The position numbers were made by a program, and so were the translations under genes. A stretch of 64,000 nt of DNA from Azospirillum endophyticum (lineage in GTDB: Bacteria > Pseudomonadota > Alphaproteobacteria > Azospirillales > Azospirillaceae): positions 418,369-482,368 of the forward strand of contig NZ_JAENHM010000058.1 in NCBI RefSeq assembly GCF_016595245.1, written 5' to 3'. This document shows positions 48,943 to 58,020 of the stretch, piece by piece. Below the pieces are notes generated by a model that was not told the origin of the DNA, did not search any database, and saw only the letters and a program-made list of their open reading frames with translations. Numbering within the stretch: the first letter of the stretch is position 1; each line of letters starts with the position of its first letter.

Positions 48943-50832
48943 ATGACAACCGCAAGAACCGCGTCGGCGGGCCCTATTGCCGGTGGCGGCGAACATCCGC
49001 TGCTGCGCCTGGAGGCTCTGCTCGGCGCCGCCACGGAAGCCCTGGCGGGGGCGCTGCTGCTGGTCGAGACGGCCATCCTGTTCGTCGGCGTCCTGGCGCG
49101 CTACTTCGCGCAATCACCGATCATCTGGGTCGACGAGGTCGCGTCGACCCTGTTCATCTGGCTCGCCATGCTGGGCGCGGTCATCGCCCTGCGGCGTACC
49201 GAGCACATGCGACTGACCACGGTGGTCGGCGCGATGAACGGCGTCTGGCGGGCGCGCTGCGAGGCGGCCAGCCTGCTGCTGGCCTTGGCGCTCGTCCTCT
49301 TCCTGATCGGACCGTCGCTCGAGTACACGGTCGAGCAGGTGGCGATCGTCAAGCCGGTGACCGAGATATCCGACGCCTACCGCACGGCGGCCATCCCGGT
49401 GGGGCTTGGGTTGATGGCCCTGTTCCTGCTGCGCATGATCGTGACCAGCCTGCCGTGGCAGCGGGCGGCGGCGGTCGTCGCGTGCGGGCTGGTGCTGGCC
49501 GGCGCCGCCTGGCTCGGGCGCGATGCGCTGACCGAGCTCGGCAACTGGAACCTGGTGCTGTTCTTCGTCCTGATGATCGGCGTCATGATCATGATCGGCG
49601 TCCCGATCGCCTTCGCCTTCGGCCTGGCGACGTCCAGCTTTCTCCAGACGGTAACCGACCTGCCGGAAAGCATCGTCATCAGCCGGCTGGACGAAGGGAT
49701 GTCGAGCATCATCCTGCTGTCCATTCCGCTGTTCATCTTTCTCGGCCACCTGATCGTGGCGACGGGATTGGCCCGCGCCATGGTGATGTTCCTGGTCGCT
49801 CTGCTCGGCCACATCCGGGGTGGGCTGTCCTACACGCTGATTGCCGCCATGTACCTCGTCTCCGGCATCTCCGGTGCGAAGGCGGCGGACATGGCCGCGG
49901 TGGCTCCGGTCCTGTTCCCCGAGATGAAGCGGCGCGGTGCCGACGAGGGCGAACTGGCGGCGCTGCTCGCCGCCTCCGGTGCGATGGCGGAGACGATCCC
50001 GCCCAGCATCGTCCTGATCATCATCGGCTCGGTCGCCAGCGTGTCGATCAGCGCGCTGTTCATTGCCGGGCTCATGCCGGCCCTGATCGGAGCGGTGATG
50101 CTGGCGGTGGTGGTGTTCCTGCGCTCGCGCCGGGCGGACGCCGCCGGGGCCGGACATCCGGCGGTGGAATGGGCCGGCTGGCCGGCCGTGGGACGGGCGC
50201 TGGCGCTGGCGGTGCCGGCCCTGATCCTGCCCCTGATCATCCGCGCCGCGGTCGTGGAAGGGGTCGCCACGGCGACCGAGGTGGCGACCATCGGAGTCGT
50301 CTATTCCCTTCTCGTCGGAATCCTGCTCTACCGCCGCTTCGATCCGGCGGACCTGTTCCGCATGCTGGTGGAGACGGCTTCGCTGTCGGGATCGATCCTG
50401 TTCATCATCGGCACCGCCAGCGGCATGGCCTGGGCGCTGACCCAGTCCGGACTGGCAAACGAGCTGTCCGCCCTGCTGACCGGGATGGGTGGCGGCAAGA
50501 CCGGCTTCCTGCTGGTCAGCATCCTGATTTTCGTCGTGCTGGGCAGCCTGCTGGAAGGGCCGCCGGCCCTGCTGGTGTTCGCTCCGCTGCTGTTCCCGGT
50601 GGCGCGCATGATGGGGGTTCACGAGGTCCACTATGCGATGATCGTGATCCTGGCCATGGGGCTTGGGCTGTTCGCCCCACCTTTCGGGGTCGGCTACTAC
50701 TTCACTTGCGCCATCGGCAAGATATCGCCCGATGCCGGCCTGCGGCACATCTGGATCTACCTTTCGGCCATCTTCGTCGCACTGATCCTGGTCACGCTGA
50801 TCCCGTGGCTGTCGCTCGGCTTCCTCGGGTGA
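48943..50832 (+). CDS. dctM: TRAP transporter fused DctQM permease
   Basis: 629 residues joining the small (DctQ, about 20-185, with FVGVLARYFAQSPIIWVDEV) and large (DctM, about 200-629) membrane subunits; the fusion adds hydrophobic helices between them. DctM motifs: MIGVPIAFAFGLATSSFLQT, SIPLFIFLGHLIVATGLARA, SGAMAETIPPSIVLIIIGSV, and LGLFAPPFGVGYYFTCAIGK. Na+- or H+-driven import with DctP. ATG 48943 follows GGGGA; ATG 48931 is possible. Confidence 0.93.
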   Translation: MTTARTASAGPIAGGGEHPLLRLEALLGAATEALAGALLLVETAILFVGVLARYFAQSPIIWVDEVASTLFIWLAMLGAVIALRRTEHMRLTTVVGAMNGVWRARCEAASLLLALALVLFLIGPSLEYTVEQVAIVKPVTEISDAYRTAAIPVGLGLMALFLLRMIVTSLPWQRAAAVVACGLVLAGAAWLGRDALTELGNWNLVLFFVLMIGVMIMIGVPIAFAFGLATSSFLQTVTDLPESIVISRLDEGMSSIILLSIPLFIFLGHLIVATGLARAMVMFLVALLGHIRGGLSYTLIAAMYLVSGISGAKAADMAAVAPVLFPEMKRRGADEGELAALLAASGAMAETIPPSIVLIIIGSVASVSISALFIAGLMPALIGAVMLAVVVFLRSRRADAAGAGHPAVEWAGWPAVGRALALAVPALILPLIIRAAVVEGVATATEVATIGVVYSLLVGILLYRRFDPADLFRMLVETASLSGSILFIIGTASGMAWALTQSGLANELSALLTGMGGGKTGFLLVSILIFVVLGSLLEGPPALLVFAPLLFPVARMMGVHEVHYAMIVILAMGLGLFAPPFGVGYYFTCAIGKISPDAGLRHIWIYLSAIFVALILVTLIPWLSLGFLG

Positions 50833-50840
50833 GGCCGACC

Positions 50841-51809
50841 ATGGAGGCCAAACGAGGAGACGACGGAACGGCGACGGCCGCGATGCGGCCGGAACCATCC
50901 CGGTACGGGCTGGACGGGCTGGAGATCACCGATCCCCACCATCATCTCTGGGATCTGGGCCGCAATTCCTACCCATGGCTGACCGGGCCGATGGAAAAAC
51001 GGATCTGCGGCGACTACACCGCCATCCGCCGCAACCATTTGGCGGGCGACTTCTTCGCAGCGGCCGACGGGCTGCGGCTGGTGCGTTCCGTCCATATCGA
51101 GGCGAACAGCGACCATGCCGACCCGGTGCGCGAGACCCGCTGGCTGCAGGCGGTGGCCGACTCACCCGAGAATCGCGGCTTCCCGCAAGGCATCGTCGCT
51201 TATTGTGATCTCTCCAGCCCCGATGCGCAGGAGACGATCGAGCGGCACCGCGAAGCCCGCAATCTGCGCGGCCTGCGCCAGATGCTGCACGAGGTGATGC
51301 TCGGCCGGCCCGGGGAGAGCCGGCCGCTCTACGAGGATCCGGTCTGGCGCCGGAATTTGGCATCCCTGTCCCGCCACGATTTAAGCTTCGACCTGCAGGT
51401 CTATCCCGAACAGATGGAGGAAGCCCATGGCGTGGTGGCGGAAAATCCCGACGTCCGTTTCGTTCTGTGTCACACCGGCCAGCCCGCCAACCAGACTCCG
51501 GACGGGCTGGAGCGTTGGCGGACCGGGATGCGCCGGCTGGCCGAGTTGCCGAACCTCGCCCTGAAAATCTCCGGCTTCGGGATGTTCGATCGCGGATGGA
51601 CGGTCGAGTCCATCCGCCCGATCGTCATCGAGGCGGTCGCAGCCTTCGGAACGCGGCGGTCGATGTTCGCTTCGAACGACCCGGTCGACGGCTTGGCGCG
51701 CCGCTATTGCGACATATGGCTTGCCTATGCAGCCGTCACCGCCGATTTTTCCGTCGACGAGCGCCGAAGGCTTTTCTCTGCCAACGCAAACGCCTTCTAC
51801 CGTCTTTGA
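50841..51809 (+). CDS. Amidohydrolase-2 family TIM-barrel protein (lactonase-like)
   Basis: 322 residues. Metal-binding DPHHHLWDLGRNSYPWL (HxH near the N-terminus), SVHIEANSDHADPVRET, GLRQMLHEVM, FVLCHTGQPANQTPDG (His), LALKISGFGM and MFASNDPVDGL (catalytic Asp). The DPHxHxWD...YPWL pattern is shared with sugar lactonases such as L-fucono- and L-rhamnono-lactonase, so hydrolysis of a sugar lactone to an aldonate is plausible. It starts eight bases after dctQM, so it is co-transcribed with the importer. An inverted-repeat element follows. Confidence 0.85.
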   Translation: MEAKRGDDGTATAAMRPEPSRYGLDGLEITDPHHHLWDLGRNSYPWLTGPMEKRICGDYTAIRRNHLAGDFFAAADGLRLVRSVHIEANSDHADPVRETRWLQAVADSPENRGFPQGIVAYCDLSSPDAQETIERHREARNLRGLRQMLHEVMLGRPGESRPLYEDPVWRRNLASLSRHDLSFDLQVYPEQMEEAHGVVAENPDVRFVLCHTGQPANQTPDGLERWRTGMRRLAELPNLALKISGFGMFDRGWTVESIRPIVIEAVAAFGTRRSMFASNDPVDGLARRYCDIWLAYAAVTADFSVDERRRLFSANANAFYRL

Positions 51810-51827
51810 ATGCCGTGATGGGCTGGT

Positions 51828-51970
51828 GCCAGAGCCGAAAAGTTGCAGCTTTTCAACTCTGGTACAGCCATGTGGGCACATGCCCGCGACGCCAAGGCCC
51901 GCGGCCCCTTGTTCCCCATATCGGGCCGTCCGGCGTTTGAAGGGCTGCAAAATGCCGACCGAAAGTCGGA
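51828..51970. repeat. ~145-bp dispersed repeat, right copy (inverted)
   Basis: Inverted relative to 36626-36770 and at the opposite end of the island, 18 bases after the lactonase-like stop. Conserved blocks on the plus strand include GGGCACATGCCCGCGACGCC and CGCGGCCCCTTGTT. The hairpin AGAGCCGAAAAG / CTTTTCAACTCT at its left edge faces the upstream gene and may terminate it. Confidence 0.85.
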
Positions 51971-51989
51971 ACTTCCCATCATTGGGGTA

Positions 51990-52670
51990 TCAGCCCCCCT
52001 TCGTCTCCGGCGCGCGGGCGCCGTTCAGGAACAGCCGCACCGCCTGCCGGACATAGCGGTCGAGGTCGGGGATGGCGGGCGCGCGCTGCGGCAGGATCAG
52101 GCGGCGGATCACCAGATTGCCGGTGACCATGCCCAGGAAGGCCTGGGCGGCGGCGGCCGGATCCTCGATGCGGAGTTCCCCCTTGTCCGACAGCCGCTGC
52201 AGATAGTCCGCCAACCGGCCGATGGCGTTTTCCGGCCCGATGCGGAAGAAGGCCTCGGCGATGTCGGGCACGCGGTCGCCCTCCGCGATCAGGATGCGGA
52301 CGGTGCCGGTGGTCTCCTCGGCCAGCAGGGCCTTGACCAGATGCAGGGCGAAGGCGGTCAGCCCGGCTTCCGGCGTCACCCGCTCGTCAGCCTGGGCCGG
52401 GGCGAGGCCGGAGAGGATCATGGCGTTGTCCTCCTCCATGATGGCGCGGAACAGGCCCTCCTTGTCGCCGAAATGCTCGTACAGCGTGGCGCGGGAGCCG
52501 CCGGCCTCGGCGATGATGTCGCTGAGCGTCGTCTTCTCGAACCCCTTTTCGAGGAATAGCCGCCGCGCCGTCGCCAGGATCGCCTGCCGGCGCGCCATGC
52601 CGCGCGGTCCCCAGGTGGACGGATCCTTTGTTGTGCCGGGTGTTGTGCCTGGATGGTTGCTGCTGGTCAT
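51990..52670 (-). CDS. TetR-family regulator 1
   Basis: 226 residues. The HTH (about 25-75) reads RRQAILATARRLFLEKGFEK, TTLSDIIAEAGGSRATLYEH, FGDKEGLF. The C-terminal domain (QAFLGMVTGNLVIRRLILPQ) is of the AefR-like type. It is a tandem paralogue of the next TetR gene upstream, with an identical GGSRATLYEHFGDK recognition region. Local control of the RND pump is likely, with the ligand unknown. Confidence 0.9.
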   Translation of the reverse strand: MTSSNHPGTTPGTTKDPSTWGPRGMARRQAILATARRLFLEKGFEKTTLSDIIAEAGGSRATLYEHFGDKEGLFRAIMEEDNAMILSGLAPAQADERVTPEAGLTAFALHLVKALLAEETTGTVRILIAEGDRVPDIAEAFFRIGPENAIGRLADYLQRLSDKGELRIEDPAAAAQAFLGMVTGNLVIRRLILPQRAPAIPDLDRYVRQAVRLFLNGARAPETKGG

Positions 52671-52734
52671 CGTCGTGTTTTCCCGGCGATCCGGCCTCTG
52701 GTGATCCAGGTGCCGGATTTCCCGTATCGTTCCG

Positions 52735-53397
52735 TCATGGGGTGGAGGGCGCGGCGCCGCGCAGGAACAGCCGGACGCCGGCGCGCACATAGCGTTCCAC
52801 CGCCGCGAAATCGACCGGCCGGTCCGGCAGGATCAGCCGCTCCATCAGCAGGTTGCCGGTCACCATTCCGCAGAAGGCCTGTGCCGCCATCTCCGGATCG
52901 TCGATGCAGATCCGCCCGCGGGCGTCCAGGTCGCGCAGGCAGTTCGCCATCTGCGCCCGCGTGCGCTCCGGGCCGACACGGACGAAGGTCTCCACCAGAT
53001 CGGGGATGCGGGCACTCTCCGAGATCAGGGTGCGCAGGATGGTGGTGGTCTGCGGCGCCATCAGCGTTTCGGCGATGTGCAGCGCGATCCGGTTCAGCCG
53101 CTCTTCAGGGTCGGCGATATGGTCGGGCGCGGCGTTTTCCGCCATGGTCTCCAGCACGCGGGCGCAATGCTCCTCCATCATGGCGCGGAACAGGCCGTCC
53201 TTGTCGCCGAAATGCTCGTACAGCGTGGCGCGGGACCCGCCGGCCAGCTTCAGCACGTCGCTGAGCGAGGTGGCGGCATAGCCCTTTTCCACGAACAGTG
53301 TGGCTGCGGCATCCAACAGCGCCCGGCAGCGCGCATGCCCGCGTCCGGTTCCCGTCGCCGTCCCTTGACCTCTATGTTCCAGCCCCATATCGGGCAT
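52735..53397 (-). CDS. TetR-family regulator 2
   Basis: 220 residues. HTH: ALLDAAATLFVEKGYAATSL, SDVLKLAGGSRATLYEHFGD. C-terminal domain QAFCGMVTGNLLMERLILPD, paralogous to TetR 1. It is divergent from the RND operon with 186 bp between the starts, where a 15-bp palindrome lies. ATG 53397 follows GGGGG at eight bases; ATG 53388 is possible. It is probably the AcrR-like repressor of the pump. Confidence 0.9.
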   Translation of the reverse strand: MPDMGLEHRGQGTATGTGRGHARCRALLDAAATLFVEKGYAATSLSDVLKLAGGSRATLYEHFGDKDGLFRAMMEEHCARVLETMAENAAPDHIADPEERLNRIALHIAETLMAPQTTTILRTLISESARIPDLVETFVRVGPERTRAQMANCLRDLDARGRICIDDPEMAAQAFCGMVTGNLLMERLILPDRPVDFAAVERYVRAGVRLFLRGAAPSTP

Positions 53398-53441
53398 TTG
53401 CGGAACCCCCTTGCGCGGTGCAGCATTCTGAATGTATCGTC

Positions 53442-53456
53442 CAGTACACTGTACTG
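53442..53456. promoter_or_regulatory. Candidate TetR operator of the RND operon
   Basis: CAGTACACTGTACTG is a perfect 7-1-7 palindrome in the intergenic region between the TetR 2 gene and the efflux operon, with a further ACAGTACT 8 bp downstream. The TetR proteins with matching recognition helices are the likely binders. Confidence 0.6.
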
Positions 53457-53583
53457 TATGAGACAGTACTAAGCAACGGGGATGAGCCGGACCATCCGTA
53501 GCCCGGACCGAAGGTCGGCTTGAAGCCCGGCGTAGCAGGGAGACGGGGTCCGCAAGACGCGCGGCGCCGAGACGAGGGAAGAG

Positions 53584-54786
53584 ATGTCGAAATCCAACTC
53601 ATTCATGACGCTGGCCGCGGCGGCCTGCCTGATCGCGGTGCTCGCCGGCTGCAACCAGCAGAAGCAGGCGTCCGGCCAGCCCCAGGGCGGCGGCCCGCCC
53701 GAGGTGTCGGTCGCCACCATCGAGCCGCAGCGCCTGCCGGTGACCACCGAGCTTCCGGGCCGCACCGCCCCCTACCGGGTGGCGGAAATCCGCCCGCAGG
53801 TCAGCGGCATCGTGCTGAAGCGCCTGTTCCGCGAGGGTAGCGAGGTCAAGGCGGGCGACCAGCTCTACCAGATCGACCCCGCCACCTACGAGGCGTCGCT
53901 GGCCAGCGCCCAGGCCGACGTCCAGAAGGCCGAGGCCAATCTGCAGGCCGCCCGCAACAAGGCGTCGCGCTACGGCGATCTGGTCAAGAACAGCGTGGTC
54001 AGCAAGCAGGACTTCGACGACGTCCAGGCCTCGCTGAAGCAGAACGAGGCGCAGGTCGCCTCGGCGAAAGCCGCCTACAACCTCGCCAGCATCAACCTGA
54101 ACTACACCAAGGTGTTCGCCCCGATCTCCGGCCGCATCGGCAAGTCGGGGGTGACGGAAGGCGCGCTGGTCACCGCCAACCAGGGCACGGCGCTCGCCAC
54201 CATCCAGCAGTTCGACCCGATCTACGTCGACGTGACGCAGACCGCCTCGCAGCTGATGAAGCTGCGCGAGGACATGGCGACCGGCCGTATCCGCCCGGCG
54301 GAACCCGGCAAGATCCCGGTGACGCTGTTCCTGAACAGCAACGCCAGCGGCGACGACACCGCCTATCCGGCGAAGGGCGAGCTGCAGTTCTCCGACGTGA
54401 CGGTGGATGCCGGCACCAGCTCGGTCCAGCTGCGCGCGGTCTTCCCCAATCCGAAGAAGGACCTGCTGCCCGGCCTGTTCGTCCGCGCCCGCGTCGAGCA
54501 GGGGGTGGCCGAGAACGCCATCACCGTGCCGCAGGCCGCGGTCGCCCGCTCGCCGGACGGTTCCGCCCGCGTCTGGGTGGTGGGCGCCGACAACAAGGTG
54601 GCCCCGCGCACCATCAAGACCGAACGCCCGGTCGGCAATGTCTGGCTGGTGTCGGACGGGCTGGCTCCCGGCGACCGCATCGTCGTCGAAGGCCTGCAGA
54701 AGCTCAAGCCGGGTGCCGAGGTGAAGCCGGTGCCGGCCCAGAACGCCCTCGCCTCGCTGCCCGAAAAGGCCGCTTCGGCCCGCTGA
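53584..54786 (+). CDS. RND efflux periplasmic adaptor (AcrA/MexA type)
   Basis: 400 residues. Lipoprotein signal with lipobox LAGC (Cys23). Membrane-fusion protein layout: barrel-sandwich RVAEIRPQVSGIVLKRLFRE, helical hairpin (ASAQADVQKAEANLQAARNK; QNEAQVASAKAAYNLASINL), lipoyl return FAPISGRIGKSGVTEGALVT, beta-barrel and C-terminal QKLKPGAEVKP. ATG 53584 follows GAGGGAAGAG. Works with the RND protein downstream; no outer-membrane channel gene is adjacent. Confidence 0.93.
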   Translation: MSKSNSFMTLAAAACLIAVLAGCNQQKQASGQPQGGGPPEVSVATIEPQRLPVTTELPGRTAPYRVAEIRPQVSGIVLKRLFREGSEVKAGDQLYQIDPATYEASLASAQADVQKAEANLQAARNKASRYGDLVKNSVVSKQDFDDVQASLKQNEAQVASAKAAYNLASINLNYTKVFAPISGRIGKSGVTEGALVTANQGTALATIQQFDPIYVDVTQTASQLMKLREDMATGRIRPAEPGKIPVTLFLNSNASGDDTAYPAKGELQFSDVTVDAGTSSVQLRAVFPNPKKDLLPGLFVRARVEQGVAENAITVPQAAVARSPDGSARVWVVGADNKVAPRTIKTERPVGNVWLVSDGLAPGDRIVVEGLQKLKPGAEVKPVPAQNALASLPEKAASAR

Positions 54787-54832
54787 TCCCAGGTACCGCC
54801 CGCCCGGGTACCGCTCGTAGGATACCGCCCTC

Positions 54833-57800
54833 ATGTCAAAATTCTTCATCGACCGGCCGGTCTTCGCCTGGGTCATCGCCATCGTCATCATGATGGCCGG
54901 TGCGCTGGCGATCCTGCGGCTGCCCGTCGAGCAATATCCGAAGATCGCGCCGCCCACGGTGTCGATCACCGCCAGCTATCCCGGCGCCTCGGCCAAGACG
55001 CTGGAGGACACGGTCACCCAGGTCATCGAGCAGAAGATGACCGGGCTCGACCATTTCCGCTACATGTCCTCCAACAGCGACTCCTCCGGCAACGTCACCA
55101 TTACCCTGACCTTCGAGCCGGAGGCCAACCCCGACATCGCCCAGGTCCAGGTGCAGAACAAGCTGCAGCTGGCCACCCCCCTGCTGCCGCAGGAGGTCCA
55201 GCAGCGCGGCATTCAGGTCTCCAAGGCCGGCAACGACTTCCTGCTGGTGGTCGGTTTCGTGTCCAGCGACGGGCGGCTCAGCCAGGGCGACATCGCCGAC
55301 TACGTCACCTCCAACCTCCAGGACACGCTGAGCCGCGTCGAGGGCGTCGGCGACATCACCGTTTTCGGGCCGCAGCATGCCATGCGCATCTGGCTCGACC
55401 CCGACGCGCTGAACAACTTCGCGCTGACCACCACCGACGTCGCCAACGCGATCAAGACCCAGAACGCCCAGGTCTCGGCCGGCCAGCTCGGCGGCGCCCC
55501 GGCGGTCCAGGGCCAGCAGATCAACGCCACCATCACCGCCCAGTCGCGGCTCCAGACGCCGGAGCAGTTCGGCGCCATCCTGCTGCGCGTGAACCCCGAC
55601 GGGTCGCAGGTCCGGCTGCGCGACGTCGCGCGGATCGAGATCGGGTCCGAGACCTACGAGATCAACGCCGCCTACAACGGCAAGCCGGCGGCCGGCGTCG
55701 GCATCAAGCTGGCGACCGGCGCCAACGCGCTGAACACCGCCGCCGCGGTCAAGGCCCGCGTTGCCGAGCTCCAGCCCTACTTCCCGGCCGGCATCGAGGT
55801 CATCTACCCCTACGACACGACGCCCTTCGTCCAGCTGTCGATCCACGAGGTGATCAAGACGCTGTTCGAGGCCATCGTCCTCGTTTTCGTCGTGATGTAC
55901 CTGTTCCTGCAGAATTTCCGCGCGACGCTGATCCCGACCATCGCGGTTCCGGTGGTGCTGCTCGGCACCTTCGGCGTGATGTCGGCCTTCGGCTTCTCCA
56001 TCAACGTGCTGACCATGTTCGGCATGGTGCTGGCGATCGGCCTGCTGGTCGACGACGCCATCGTCGTCGTCGAGAATGTCGAGCGCGTGATGGGCGAGGA
56101 GGGGCTCCCCCCGCGCGAGGCGACGCGCAAGTCGATGGACCAGATCACCGGCGCGCTGGTCGGCATCGCGCTGGTGCTGTCGGCGGTGTTCGTGCCGATG
56201 GCCTTCTTCGGCGGGTCGGCCGGCGCCATCTACCGCCAGTTCTCGCTGACCATCGTGTCGGCCATGGCGCTGTCGGTACTGGTCGCCTTGGTGCTGACCC
56301 CGGCGCTCTGCGCCACCCTGCTGAAGCCGGTCGCCGGCCATGGGGAGGGGCACGGCCATGCCCGCGGCGGCTTCTTCGGCCTGTTCAACCGCGGCTTCGA
56401 TGCCGGCAGCCGGGTCTATGTCCGCGGCGTGCGCGGCGCGATCAACCGGCTGGGCCGCTATTTCATCGCCTATGCCCTGATCCTGGGCGGGCTTGGCTAC
56501 CTGTTCGTGCAGATGCCGTCCTCCTTCCTGCCGACGGAGGATCGCGGCCAGCTGTTCGTGCTGTGGTCGGCCCCGCCGAACGCCAGCTCGCAGCGCACGG
56601 CCGAGACCGCCAAGGCCGTCACCGCCTATATGCTGGAAAAGGAGAAGGACAGCGTCGAGGGCCTGTTCACCATCGTCGGCTTCAACTTCTCCGGTCGCGG
56701 CCAGAATGCGGGCATGGCCTTCGTCCGCCTGAAGGACTGGAGCGAACGCACCCAGGCGTCGCAGAAGCCGCAGGCCATCGCCGGCCGGGTGATGGGGGCG
56801 ATGTCGAAGCTGAAGGACGCGGTGCTCTTCTCCTTCCTGCCGCCCTCGGTTCCCGGCCTCGGCAACGCCACCGGCTTCGACCTTCAGCTGGTCGACCGCG
56901 GCGGGCTTGGCCATGACCGGCTGATGCAGGCGCGCAACCAGCTGCTGGGTGCGGCGGCGCAGAACCCGAAGCTGGTCGGCGTCCGTCCCAACGGCCTGGA
57001 GGACACGCCGCAGTTCAAGCTGGATGTCGACCGCGAGAAGGCGAGCGCGCTCGGCCTGTCGCTCAGCGACATCAACACGACGCTGTCGGCGGCCTGGGGC
57101 TCGTCCTACGTCAACGACTTCATCGACCAGGGCCGGGTGAAGAAGGTCTATCTCCAGGCCGACGCGCCCTACCGCATGCAGCCCAGCGACATCGACCGCT
57201 GGTATGTCCGCAACGCCGGCGGCCAGATGGTCCCCTTCTCCGCCTTCACCACGGCGCAGTGGATCTACGGCTCGCCGAAGCTGGAGCGCTACAACGGCTC
57301 CTCCTCGCTGAACATCCAGGGATCGGCCGCACCGGGCATCAGCTCGGGCGAGGCGATGACCGAGATGGAGACGCTGATGCAGAAGCTGCCGCCGGGCATC
57401 GGCTACGAGTGGACCGGCCTGTCCTACGAGGAGCGGCTCAGCGGCTCGCAGGCGCCGGCGCTCTACGCCCTGTCGATGATCATCGTCTTCCTCTGCCTCG
57501 CCGCCCTGTACGAGAGCTGGTCGGTGCCGGTGTCGGTCATCCTGGTGGTGCCGCTGGGCGTCATCGGTGCCGTCCTCGCGGCGACGCTGCGCGGCCTGCC
57601 GAGCGACGTCTATTTCCAGGTCGGCCTGCTGACCACCATCGGCCTGTCGGCGAAGAACGCCATCCTGATCGTGGAGTTCGCCAAGGCGCTGTACGACCAG
57701 GGCATGGAGTTGAAGGAAGCCGCGGCGGAGGCCTGCCGCCAGCGCCTGCGACCCATCATCATGACCTCGATGGCCTTCATCCTCGGCGTGCTGCCGCTGG

Positions 57801-57985
57801 CGATCAGCACCGGCGCCGGGTCGGAGAGCCAGAACGCCATCGGCGTCGGCGTGATGGGTGGCATGATCTCCGCCACCGTGCTGGCGGTGCTGTTCGTGCC
57901 GGTCTTCTTCGTCGCCGTCTACCGGCTGTTCGTCCGCAGGCGGCCGGGGCATGACGCCCTGCCGCAGCCGGCGGCGGGGGATTGA
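54833..57985 (+). CDS. RND multidrug efflux transporter (HAE-1, AcrB/MexB type)
   Basis: 1050 residues, the normal length. MSKFFIDRPVFAWVIAIVIM at TM1; EQYPKIAPPTVSITASYPGA; TM4 proton-relay Asp pair in GLLVDDAIVVVENVERVM; the FIPTEDRG-like FLPTEDRGQLFVLW at the second half; TM10 GLSAKNAILIVEFAKALYDQ with the conserved Lys. Expels hydrophobic drugs from the inner membrane and periplasm with proton import. A 46-bp gap separates it from the adaptor gene. It must recruit a TolC-like protein encoded elsewhere. Confidence 0.95.
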   Translation: MSKFFIDRPVFAWVIAIVIMMAGALAILRLPVEQYPKIAPPTVSITASYPGASAKTLEDTVTQVIEQKMTGLDHFRYMSSNSDSSGNVTITLTFEPEANPDIAQVQVQNKLQLATPLLPQEVQQRGIQVSKAGNDFLLVVGFVSSDGRLSQGDIADYVTSNLQDTLSRVEGVGDITVFGPQHAMRIWLDPDALNNFALTTTDVANAIKTQNAQVSAGQLGGAPAVQGQQINATITAQSRLQTPEQFGAILLRVNPDGSQVRLRDVARIEIGSETYEINAAYNGKPAAGVGIKLATGANALNTAAAVKARVAELQPYFPAGIEVIYPYDTTPFVQLSIHEVIKTLFEAIVLVFVVMYLFLQNFRATLIPTIAVPVVLLGTFGVMSAFGFSINVLTMFGMVLAIGLLVDDAIVVVENVERVMGEEGLPPREATRKSMDQITGALVGIALVLSAVFVPMAFFGGSAGAIYRQFSLTIVSAMALSVLVALVLTPALCATLLKPVAGHGEGHGHARGGFFGLFNRGFDAGSRVYVRGVRGAINRLGRYFIAYALILGGLGYLFVQMPSSFLPTEDRGQLFVLWSAPPNASSQRTAETAKAVTAYMLEKEKDSVEGLFTIVGFNFSGRGQNAGMAFVRLKDWSERTQASQKPQAIAGRVMGAMSKLKDAVLFSFLPPSVPGLGNATGFDLQLVDRGGLGHDRLMQARNQLLGAAAQNPKLVGVRPNGLEDTPQFKLDVDREKASALGLSLSDINTTLSAAWGSSYVNDFIDQGRVKKVYLQADAPYRMQPSDIDRWYVRNAGGQMVPFSAFTTAQWIYGSPKLERYNGSSSLNIQGSAAPGISSGEAMTEMETLMQKLPPGIGYEWTGLSYEERLSGSQAPALYALSMIIVFLCLAALYESWSVPVSVILVVPLGVIGAVLAATLRGLPSDVYFQVGLLTTIGLSAKNAILIVEFAKALYDQGMELKEAAAEACRQRLRPIIMTSMAFILGVLPLAISTGAGSESQNAIGVGVMGGMISATVLAVLFVPVFFVAVYRLFVRRRPGHDALPQPAAGD

Positions 57986-58007
57986 GGCGGGGTACGCCCG
58001 CCTCAAT
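57981..58007. terminator. Hairpin at the end of the RND gene
   Basis: ATTGAGGCGGG-N5-CCCGCCTCAAT, a perfect 11-bp stem that includes the stop codon of the RND gene. It likely terminates the efflux operon and is followed by a REP-doublet. Confidence 0.7.
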
Positions 58008-58020
58008 CCCCCGCGAAATC

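Noticed and set aside
51797..51982. Small minus-strand peptide frame in the right copy of the 145-bp repeat, with a similar frame in the left copy
   Set aside because: The resemblance between the two peptides is explained by the DNA repeat; neither has a convincing ribosome site, so I treat it as a repeat, not a gene.
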